A program made the position numbers and the translations under genes. From positions 1 to 6,645 of the forward strand of contig CAYTLW010000221.1 in the NCBI GenBank assembly GCA_964438735.1: a DNA stretch of 6,645 bases, given 5' to 3'. The notes beneath the pieces were generated by a model that had not been told where the DNA came from, ran no database searches, and saw only the letters and a list, made by a program, of their open reading frames with translations. The DNA comes from CAYTLW01 sp964438735. Its GTDB lineage: Bacteria; Myxococcota_A; UBA9042. Of this stretch, positions 1 to 5,728 are shown piece by piece (position 1 is the stretch's first letter; the number at the start of each line of letters is the position of its first letter).

Positions 1-1
1 T

Positions 2-1405
2 CTAGAACTTCACATCGCAGGTCAGGTAGCCGAACACCTCGGTGTCCAGCTTGGCCTCGTCGGCGATGCCCTTGATGGAGCGCATGCCCTCACCGGGCAG
101 GAAGACGGCGGCCAGGGCGCGCACCGAGACGTGCGGCAGCGGCGAGAAGATGGCCTTGATGTCGACCTCGGTACCCAGGGCCTTTTCGCCCTTGTCATCT
201 TCCTTGGTGGTCATGAGGTAGTGGCCGGTGGCCATGAGCTTGACCTTCTTGCTGACCTTGGCTTTGACCTGAGCGCCGACGTCCATCAGGCCGCGATTCT
301 TGGTGTGGCCGGGGATGGCCAGGAAGAAGTCCATCTCGCCGTAGAACTTGTGGTTGGTGGCGTACAGGGTGTCGAAGACGCTGTTGGCCTTGCCGTCGCC
401 CGGCAGGTAGTCGGCGAAGACCTTGAAGCCCGGCTCGGTGGCCATCTTCTTCATGGTGTAGCCGACGTCGGCGGCGACCAGCATGGTGCCGATGCTCTTC
501 TCTTCGATGGCGCCCTGCTCGTCGAGGCCGTCGATGGAGCCCGCCTGGTAGTAGAAGGCGCCGCCGCCGGCGAAGCCCTGGCTCTTGGCGTCCACGCGCA
601 CGCCCGCGGTGTGGCGGGTCTCGTTGGTGGCGCCGCTCAGGCGCAGGTAGTAGGCCGGCGCCACCTTGAGGGCGCCGAAGATGAACGTGCCATGCAGGGC
701 GGCCAGCTGCACATTGCCCTGGTGCTGGGCGATGGGGCTGCCGTCCTTGTCGCCCAGCTCACGCTCGCGAATCATGACCCAGAAGGCGTCGAAGGAATGC
801 AGACCGCGCTTGCCCATCAGGCGCACGCCGTCGAAGGATTGGGCCCGCTGGACCCAGCCCACGTTGCCGATCAGCCGGGAGTCGTCGTGCACGATCTCCT
901 GCCGTCCGACCTTCAAGTGGAGCTTCTTGGGCAGCGGGATGGACGCCCAGGCCTGGTGCATGTCCAGCCCGAACGCCGTCTTGTCGTGCAGCGTGTGCAT
1001 CTCCTCGCCCCAGATGCGCGAGTCCTGCACCTGCAGGCCGAACTTCAGCCCGCCCTCGGTCTTGGCGGCCAGGGTCAGCCGGGCCCGCTGGGTGACGTAC
1101 TCGGTCTCGAGCATGTCGGTCTTGGCGAAATCCTTGCCGGAGTGGGCGATGCCGCGGGCGCGCACCTGGCCCTTGACCTTGACGCCGAAGGGATCCGGAT
1201 CCGCCTTGGGCGGCTTGGGTGCCCAGGGGCTGACCTCGGCCGCCTTGTCGGTGCCGCCGTCAGCGACGTCGGCGGGCGCGTCACCGGTGGCCGGCGGCTC
1301 CTGCGCGAAGGCGCTGGCGGCGAGCAGCAGGCAGAGCGTGGCCGCGCCGGCGCTGAAGAGGTGTCGGAAGTGGGCCCGGAATTTCCTTTCAGTCGCTTGT
1401 TTCAT
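2..1405 (-). CDS. Alginate-export-family outer-membrane beta-barrel porin
   Basis: Predicted outer-membrane channel of 467 residues. Residues 1-34 are a Sec signal peptide: a basic n-region, a hydrophobic stretch around residues 20-33, and a likely cut after AFA and before QEP. A Pro/Ala/Asp-rich linker (about 35-74) precedes the barrel (about 75-467). Visible family hallmarks are GRQEIVHDDSRLIG (168-180), QSFDGVRL (189-196), LYATNHKFYGEMDFF (347-361) and a C-terminal Phe that ends an amphipathic strand, as in Omp85-assembled barrels. These resemble the alginate_exp family, which includes Pseudomonas AlgE but mostly contains porins of unknown substrate, so alginate is not implied. The start at 1405 is chosen because it begins the signal peptide and has GGA about 7 bases upstream. 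ATG at 1417 (471 residues) is a close alternative. A TTG start at 1528 would bury the signal peptide. The stop TAG lies at the window edge. The gene follows the sugar cassette after about 197 bases and probably has its own promoter. Sure of the fold class, unsure of the substrate. Confidence 0.85.
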   Translation of the reverse strand: MKQATERKFRAHFRHLFSAGAATLCLLLAASAFAQEPPATGDAPADVADGGTDKAAEVSPWAPKPPKADPDPFGVKVKGQVRARGIAHSGKDFAKTDMLETEYVTQRARLTLAAKTEGGLKFGLQVQDSRIWGEEMHTLHDKTAFGLDMHQAWASIPLPKKLHLKVGRQEIVHDDSRLIGNVGWVQRAQSFDGVRLMGKRGLHSFDAFWVMIRERELGDKDGSPIAQHQGNVQLAALHGTFIFGALKVAPAYYLRLSGATNETRHTAGVRVDAKSQGFAGGGAFYYQAGSIDGLDEQGAIEEKSIGTMLVAADVGYTMKKMATEPGFKVFADYLPGDGKANSVFDTLYATNHKFYGEMDFFLAIPGHTKNRGLMDVGAQVKAKVSKKVKLMATGHYLMTTKEDDKGEKALGTEVDIKAIFSPLPHVSVRALAAVFLPGEGMRSIKGIADEAKLDTEVFGYLTCDVKF

Positions 1406-1455
1406 CGTGAGATCCATTTCGTTGTAAGTTGCGGTTCTCGTGCGGCTATCCCGCG

Positions 1456-1482
1456 TTATTACGCGCCCGTCTCCCGGGACAA
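1456..1482 (-). promoter_or_regulatory. Possible sigma-70-like promoter for the porin gene
   Basis: Read on the minus strand, TTGTCC (1482-1477) is followed after 15 bases by TAATAA (1461-1456), about 50 bases upstream of the porin start. An AT-rich hexamer stands out in this GC-rich DNA. The spacer is shorter than the usual 16-18 bases, and the TAATAA also forms most of the loop of a small perfect hairpin (5-bp CGCGT/ACGCG stem, 1452-1465). This is a weak prediction from pattern only. Confidence 0.25.
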
Positions 1483-1575
1483 CTGGATTGCCGGGTCTGT
1501 TGATACTCCACCGCTGTCGGACGGTCAACGTTCCGATCCGTGGACTTGCCGCAGGTCAAGCAATCATCGGCTCGT

Positions 1576-1632
1576 CGCGTGCGCCTTCAAACGCCGCTCA
1601 CGTCATCGGACGCCGCGTATGTCATCGGACGC
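1576..1632 (-). repeat. 19-bp imperfect tandem repeat across the wbuC stop codon
   Basis: Two adjacent 19-base units (1614-1632 and 1595-1613) match at 16 of 19 positions and share the 12-base core GCGTCCGATGAC on the minus strand. A third, degraded unit (1576-1594) matches the first at about 13 of 19 positions. Because 19 is not a multiple of three, the second copy is read in a different frame and supplies the TGA stop of the cupin gene. The first two units are clear; the third may be chance. Confidence 0.75.
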
Positions 1633-2091
1633 AGCGGCCCGCAACCGGGCCAGGTAGCCAGCCGCAGCGGGATCGCTTGGCTCGGGCGCCCAGGGCGCCA
1701 TGTCCTTGGCCTGGATGGGGTTGAAGGGGCCCGGCTTGGTCTCGTAGAAGACCGAGCCCGTCTTCAATGACACCACCGCATGCCAGGTGCCCGCCGGCAG
1801 GTCGACGGCCACGGCGCCCTCGTCCGGGCCCAGGTGGGTGATGGAGGCAACTTCGCCCGCGTCGTCGAAAGTGAACAGCGCCAGCCGCCCTTGCAGGGCG
1901 ATGAACGCCTCCGGCTTGGGGTCGGCCAGGTGGCGATGGGGGCGGATGTAGGAGTCGGGCTCCATGGCGATCATCAGTCGCTGACAGGGCTCGTCGTAGC
2001 TGGCGTGCAGGTTGCGGTGCATGCGACGCCGCGGGTTGACCCGAGCGCTGGCGATGAGCTCGGCCATGGCCGCGCGATCGATGATGACCAT
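1603..2091 (-). CDS. wbuC: WbuC-family cupin-fold metalloprotein
   Basis: A small cytoplasmic cupin of 162 residues, about the usual size for WbuC proteins of O-antigen clusters. The first cupin motif is RPHRHLADPKPEAF (50-63), giving metal-ligand candidates H52, H54 and E61. The second is LPAGTWHAVV (98-107), with H104 as the fourth ligand. The family-typical KPGPFNP (119-125) and PWAP (133-136) follow. The biochemical role of WbuC is not established, so only a metal-binding cupin fold is supported; involvement in L-FucNAc glycan synthesis is inferred from its place last in the fnlABC-wbuB block. The start at 2091 is fixed by a strong Shine-Dalgarno sequence just upstream. An upstream in-frame ATG at 2112 would put that site inside the gene. 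The gap from the wbuB stop is 53 bases, so co-transcription is likely. The last residues come from a 19-bp tandem repeat that sets the stop codon. No convincing terminator follows. Confidence 0.85.
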   Translation of the reverse strand: MVIIDRAAMAELIASARVNPRRRMHRNLHASYDEPCQRLMIAMEPDSYIRPHRHLADPKPEAFIALQGRLALFTFDDAGEVASITHLGPDEGAVAVDLPAGTWHAVVSLKTGSVFYETKPGPFNPIQAKDMAPWAPEPSDPAAAGYLARLRAAASDDIRGVR

Positions 2092-2096
2092 ATGCT

Positions 2097-2104
2097 CTCC
2101 TCCC
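2097..2104 (-). promoter_or_regulatory. Strong ribosome binding site that fixes the wbuC start
   Basis: The minus strand reads GGGAGGAG and then AGCAT before the ATG at 2091, with GGAGG placed 7 bases from the start codon. This favours 2091 over the in-frame ATG at 2112, which has no comparable site. Confidence 0.8.
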
Positions 2105-2144
2105 ACACACATTGAACCCGGATTTGCGGCCGCCGCCAGCGGGA

Positions 2145-3365
2145 CTAGGACCGCTGGCCCAACTCCAGCATGAGCGACTCCAGCCGGTCGAACAGCTTGT
2201 CGCGATCGAAGTGCGCGTCGCAGTACGCCTTGCCGCGCGCGCCCATGGCGTCCCGGTCGCTCCGATCCATGGCCCGCAGGGCGCGGATGTTGGCGGCCAG
2301 CAGGTCCGAGCGCCCGGCCGGACAGGCCAGGCCGCAGCCCGCCTCGTTGATCAGGTCGGCCCCCTCGCCGTCCAGGCAGGCCAGGATCGGCCGTGCCGAC
2401 GCCATATAGGACTGCAGCTTGCCCGGCGCGGTCAGGGCGAAGATGGGCTCTCGGCGCAGGCTCATCAGCATGGCGTCGGCGCGGCTGAAGAAGGCGGTCA
2501 TGGTGTCGGCCGGGAAGCGACCGAGCAGGTGGAAGCAATGGGACAGGCCGCGCGCCTGCACCTGCTCGCGCACCCACGCCGCCCGGCGGCCATCGCCCAG
2601 GATGACCCACTGGATGCCGGCCTCGTCCTTGAGGAGCTCGGCGGCGTCCAGCAGCGTGTCGAAGTCCTGCGCCGCGCCGATGTTGCCGGCGAAGAGGATG
2701 CGAAAGCCTTCGGGCAGGTCGGGCAGCGCCACATCCGTGGCCGGTGGATCGAGATACTCCGGCTCCACCCAGTTGGGAAAGTAGGTGATCTCGCCATCAT
2801 ATCCGCCGGTCTGGCGAATGCTCTGCACGAAGCCACGCGACGAGACCAGCAGGTGATCGCAGCGGCGGTAGATGAAGCGCACCGCCCGCCTGGCCAGCCG
2901 AAGCAGCCGCTCGGAGCGCACCGCGCCGGTGGCAGACAGGCTCTCCGGCCAGAGATCCAGCACCCAGAAGATCACCGGCACACCGCGCAGGCGTCGCAGC
3001 AACAGGGCCGGCAGGCCGATGGTCACCGGCGAGGTCTCGAAGACGAAGATCACGTCGAATCGTTGGCCCGCCAGCAGCGGCGCCACCAGCGACGAGCCCA
3101 GGGCGCCCGAGACGTAGTTGGTGACCTGGCGCCAGGGGCGTCCGTCGCCTCGCGGGACCCGCGGGAAGCGCACCACCCGCACGCCCTCGACCACCTCGTC
3201 GCGCCGGCGCAGCACGCCGTAGCCGTCGAATGCCTTGCCGCCCGGATAATCGGGCAACCCGGTCAATACGGTGATGTGATGTCCTCGATCGCGCAGACCG
3301 AAGGCCAGGTCGTTGATGCGGAAGCTCTCTGGCAGGAAGTGGTTGGTGACGATGAGAATGCGCAC
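2145..3365 (-). CDS. wbuB: WbuB-type family 4 glycosyltransferase (L-FucNAc transferase)
   Basis: A GT-B-fold glycosyltransferase of 406 residues, expected to move L-FucNAc from UDP-L-FucNAc to a lipid-linked acceptor at the cytoplasmic face of the inner membrane. The N-terminal acceptor domain opens with MRILIVTNHFLPESFRIND and LTGLPDYPGG (34-43). WVLDLWPESL (134-143) and FPNWV (196-200) are typical of the WbuB/WcaI-like branch. The donor domain carries AGNIGAAQDF (226-235), LGDGRR (256-261), TAPGKLQSYMASARPIL (312-328) and GCGL (343-346). No transmembrane segment is evident, so membrane association would be peripheral. Translation starts at GTG (3365-3363), supported by GAGGG 7 bases upstream and by the conserved N-terminus. 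The gene lies 21 bases after the fnlC stop and 53 before wbuC. Donor specificity is inferred from the neighbouring UDP-L-FucNAc pathway; the acceptor sugar and linkage cannot be read from the sequence. Confidence 0.85.
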   Translation of the reverse strand: MRILIVTNHFLPESFRINDLAFGLRDRGHHITVLTGLPDYPGGKAFDGYGVLRRRDEVVEGVRVVRFPRVPRGDGRPWRQVTNYVSGALGSSLVAPLLAGQRFDVIFVFETSPVTIGLPALLLRRLRGVPVIFWVLDLWPESLSATGAVRSERLLRLARRAVRFIYRRCDHLLVSSRGFVQSIRQTGGYDGEITYFPNWVEPEYLDPPATDVALPDLPEGFRILFAGNIGAAQDFDTLLDAAELLKDEAGIQWVILGDGRRAAWVREQVQARGLSHCFHLLGRFPADTMTAFFSRADAMLMSLRREPIFALTAPGKLQSYMASARPILACLDGEGADLINEAGCGLACPAGRSDLLAANIRALRAMDRSDRDAMGARGKAYCDAHFDRDKLFDRLESLMLELGQRS

Positions 3366-3386
3366 TCGGTTGCCCTCGAATCGCCC

Positions 3387-4535
3387 TCAGCGGGACCAGA
3401 CCACGCGACTGACGTAGTCGGTGTAGCTGATGATCAGGCGGATCACCTTCTCCGATACGTTGGGCATGGAGTAGTCGGCCACCGGGCGCAGCAGGCGCTC
3501 GTCGCCTCGGGGTTGGTGCTCCAGGATCGCCAGCCCCTGCATGATGCGGCGGGCGTCCAGACCGACCATCATCACCGACGCCTCTTCCATGCCCTCGGGG
3601 CGCTCGTGGGCCTGCCGGATGTTCAGCGCCGGGAAGTTCAGGATCGACGACTCTTCGGTGATGGTGCCGCTGTCGGATAGCACCGCATACGCATGCTGTT
3701 GCAGGTGCACATAGTCGCTGAATCCGAGCGGCTTGAGCAGCCGGACCCGGGCGTCGAACTCCACCCCCGCCGCCTCGATCCGCTTGCGGGTGCGCGGATG
3801 GGTCGACACGATGATGGGCATATCGCGCTCGCTGGCGAGTCGCTGCAGCACCTGCACCAGGCCGTTGAACTGGACCTCGGATTCGATGTTCTCCTCGCGA
3901 TGTGCGCTGACCACGAAGTACCCCTGCGGCACCAGGTCCAGGCGCTCCAGGGCGTCCGAGGCGGCGATCTTGGGCCCGTAGTGGTTGAGCACCTCGAACA
4001 TGGGGCTGCCGGTCTTGATGACCCGATCGGGCGGCAGCCCCTCGCGCAGCAGGTACTCCCGCGCGATGTCGCTGTAGGTCATGTTGATGTCGCTGACGTG
4101 GTCGACGATCTTGCGGTTGATCTCTTCGGGTACCCGCTGGTCGAAGCAGCGATTGCCGGCCTCCATGTGGAAGACCGGGATCTTGCGCCGCTTGGCCGGG
4201 ATCGCCGCCAGGCAGCTGTTGGTATCGCCCAGCACAAGCACCGCGTCGGGCTGCTCCGCCTCCAGGATCGGATCGAAGCGGATGATGGTCTGGCCGATGG
4301 TCTCGGCGGCGTTCTTGCCCGCTGCGGCCAGGAAGTGGTCGGGCTTGCGCAGCTCGAGATCCTCGAAGAAGACCTCGTTGAGTTCGTAGTCGTAGTTCTG
4401 GCCGGTGTGCACCAGCACGTGCTCAGTGTAGCGATCCAGGGCGGCCAGCACGCGCGACAGGCGGATGATCTCCGGCCTGGTGCCCACCACCGTCATCACC
4501 TTGATCCGCTCGCTGGCGGCGGGACTCGCGCTCAT
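3387..4535 (-). CDS. fnlC: UDP-sugar 2-epimerase FnlC (WbjD/CapG type), last step to UDP-L-FucNAc
   Basis: A non-hydrolysing UDP-GlcNAc-2-epimerase-family enzyme of 382 residues. In the FnlC/WbjD/CapG branch it inverts C2 of UDP-2-acetamido-2,6-dideoxy-L-talose to give UDP-L-FucNAc. Signatures in order: VVGTRPEIIRLSRV (16-29), HTGQNYDYELNEVFF (43-57), GDTNSCLAAIPAKRRKIP (103-120), HMEAGNRCFDQRVPEEINR (123-141), SAHREEN (210-216), STHPRTRKR (244-252), DSGTITEESSILNFP (288-302) and HERPEGMEE (310-318). By position D104, E125, E137/E138 and H212 correspond to the acid-base residues of WecB-type epimerases. INMTYSDIAREYLL and the PNVSEKV...SYTDYV tail are characteristic of the FnlC subgroup rather than WecB. 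The start ATG overlaps the fnlB stop as ATGA, suggesting translational coupling, and AAGGTGA lies about 6 bases upstream. The gene appears complete and intact; assignment is strong. Confidence 0.95.
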   Translation of the reverse strand: MSASPAASERIKVMTVVGTRPEIIRLSRVLAALDRYTEHVLVHTGQNYDYELNEVFFEDLELRKPDHFLAAAGKNAAETIGQTIIRFDPILEAEQPDAVLVLGDTNSCLAAIPAKRRKIPVFHMEAGNRCFDQRVPEEINRKIVDHVSDINMTYSDIAREYLLREGLPPDRVIKTGSPMFEVLNHYGPKIAASDALERLDLVPQGYFVVSAHREENIESEVQFNGLVQVLQRLASERDMPIIVSTHPRTRKRIEAAGVEFDARVRLLKPLGFSDYVHLQQHAYAVLSDSGTITEESSILNFPALNIRQAHERPEGMEEASVMMVGLDARRIMQGLAILEHQPRGDERLLRPVADYSMPNVSEKVIRLIISYTDYVSRVVWSR

Positions 4536-5650
4536 GGATTCACCTTCAGGTAGCAGGTATCGGGCCGGTCGGGGTCGAAGGGCTCGTTGGCCCAGAAGAG
4601 CACCACCATCTCGGTGTCGCCGATGTTCTCGATGTGATGGGTGTAGCCGGGCGGGATGTCGACGATGCGGATGTCCTGGTCGTCGACCTCGTAGCCGATC
4701 ACCTCGTCCGAGAAGATGTGCCGGAAGCGGATCGCCGCGCGGCCCTGGATGAGGCAGAACTTCTCGATCTTGGTGTCGTGGTAGTGGTCGCCGCGGGTGA
4801 TGCCCGGGTGGGTGGTCGAGACGAAGATCTGGCCGAAGTGGGGCGACTTGATGAGCTCGAAGAGCCAGCCGCGATTGTCCGTGCGCAGGGTCACAGGGTA
4901 GGCGAAGTCATCCTCGGCCAGGAACGAGATGTAGGTCGCGTGCAGGCAGCGGTTGAGCTCGTCGGACAGGTCCGGCACCACCAGCGAGTCGCGCATGGCG
5001 GCCATGGACCGGATGCGCTCGGCCAGGTCGGCCAGGGTGACGCGGAAGGAGCGAGCCACGGTCCAGCGGGCGCGTTCGGGCGCGGGCGGCGTGTCGAGAT
5101 GGCGCAGCAGGGCGGCCACCACGTCGTCGGCGTAGCAGAGCTCCAGCTCGTGATCGGGGTTGTTGATGGCGATGGGCAGGCCGCGGGCGATGTTGTGGCA
5201 GAAGGTGGCCACCACGGTGTTGTAGTCGGGCCGCGACCACTTGCCGAAGAGGTTGGGCAAGCGATAGATGCAGCCCGGTCCGCCCGTGCGCTCGCGCCAG
5301 GCCAGAACGGCCTGCTCGGCGCCCAGCTTGCTGCGCCCATAAGGGTTGTCGCGCTCGGCCTGGATGCTCGATGAGAGCACGAACACCGGCGTGCGACCGG
5401 CCGCCTCCAGCCGGCTCAACAGATCCGCCGTCAGGTCGATATTGCCGGTGGTGAACTCGGCCTCGGTCTCGGGGCGGTTGACGCCAGCGAGGTGGTAGAT
5501 GACATCGGCGCGGGCGAGCCCATCTGCCAGCAGGTCGGGGTCGTCACCCACATCGACGCCGATGACGTCGAGGCCCTCGCGACGGCTCAGGGCGGCGCGC
5601 AGGTTGCTGCCGAGAAAGCCGGCGGCGCCGGTGATCAGGACGGTCTTCAA
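4532..5650 (-). CDS. fnlB: Bifunctional SDR reductase/cupin epimerase FnlB (WbjC/CapF type)
   Basis: A cytosolic two-domain enzyme of 372 residues, the second step towards UDP-L-FucNAc. By analogy with CapF, the C-terminal cupin epimerises C3 of the 4-keto intermediate and the N-terminal short-chain dehydrogenase domain reduces C4 with NADPH. The Rossmann motif GAAGFLG is at 8-14, YHLAGVNRPE at 52-61, SSS at 93-95 and the catalytic YGRSK at 104-108 (Y104, K108). YRLPNLFGKWSRPDYNTVV (129-147) is typical of this branch. The cupin domain (about 245-370) has HPGITRGDHYHDTKIEKF (281-298), with H289, H291 and E296 as metal-ligand candidates, and IPPGYTHHIENIG (332-344), with H338 as the likely fourth. 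The start is TTG (5650-5648): GGGAG sits 6 bases upstream, the encoded MKTVLITGAAGFLG is where homologues begin, and the only nearby upstream ATG (5669) is out of frame. It follows fnlA after 78 bases and overlaps fnlC by 4. Confidence 0.92.
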   Translation of the reverse strand: MKTVLITGAAGFLGSNLRAALSRREGLDVIGVDVGDDPDLLADGLARADVIYHLAGVNRPETEAEFTTGNIDLTADLLSRLEAAGRTPVFVLSSSIQAERDNPYGRSKLGAEQAVLAWRERTGGPGCIYRLPNLFGKWSRPDYNTVVATFCHNIARGLPIAINNPDHELELCYADDVVAALLRHLDTPPAPERARWTVARSFRVTLADLAERIRSMAAMRDSLVVPDLSDELNRCLHATYISFLAEDDFAYPVTLRTDNRGWLFELIKSPHFGQIFVSTTHPGITRGDHYHDTKIEKFCLIQGRAAIRFRHIFSDEVIGYEVDDQDIRIVDIPPGYTHHIENIGDTEMVVLFWANEPFDPDRPDTCYLKVNP

Positions 5651-5656
5651 GGTGGT

Positions 5657-5661
5657 CTCCC
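5657..5661 (-). promoter_or_regulatory. Ribosome binding site supporting the TTG start of fnlB
   Basis: The minus strand reads GGGAG, then ACCACC, then TTG. The 6-base spacing is good and no ATG or GTG start in frame fits the protein. Just upstream (5664-5678) is a small hairpin with a GGCCA/TGGCC stem and a 5-base loop, which could modulate access to this site. Confidence 0.75.
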
Positions 5662-5728
5662 GTGGCCATGTAGTGGCCGGTGTGCTGGCCGTGTGCCCGT
5701 CGGGCGGCGGCTGGCCAACCTCGTTCGA

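Noticed and set aside
1..6. TCTAGA at the window start as a cloning junction
   Set aside because: The hexamer contains the porin's natural TAG stop after a proper C-terminal Phe; nothing else suggests a junction.
1406..1528. N-terminal extension of the porin to a TTG at 1528
   Set aside because: It would place about 41 polar residues ahead of a good signal peptide and covers the likely promoter region.
1517..1536. Hairpin in the wbuC-porin gap as a Rho-independent terminator
   Set aside because: The stem (TCGGACG pairing with CGT-T-CCGA, one bulge, 5-base loop) is short, and on the minus strand it is followed by CAGCGG rather than a T run.
131..1657. Long plus-strand open frame (about 508 codons) opposite the porin
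   Set aside because: It is exactly antisense to a gene with clear family motifs. Its translation is Ala/Gly/Val/His-rich without domains, as expected for a shadow frame in GC-rich DNA.
1603..2610. Longer 335-codon form of the cupin gene starting at 2610
   Set aside because: The extra N-terminal part is an out-of-frame reading of wbuB with Arg/Pro/Gly-rich composition. The strong ribosome binding site before 2091 marks the real start.
2112..3680. Long plus-strand open frame opposite wbuB and part of fnlC
   Set aside because: It spans two well-supported minus-strand genes and the gap between them, and its product is low-complexity His/Gln/Ala-rich with no recognisable motif.
3693..5374. Plus-strand open frames opposite fnlC and fnlB (3693-4553, 4634-5374)
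   Set aside because: They are shadow frames of two enzymes with intact catalytic motifs, and their translations show skewed composition and no fold signature.
5667..5669. ATG just upstream of fnlB as its start
   Set aside because: It lies 19 bases before the TTG codon and is therefore out of frame with the FnlB sequence.
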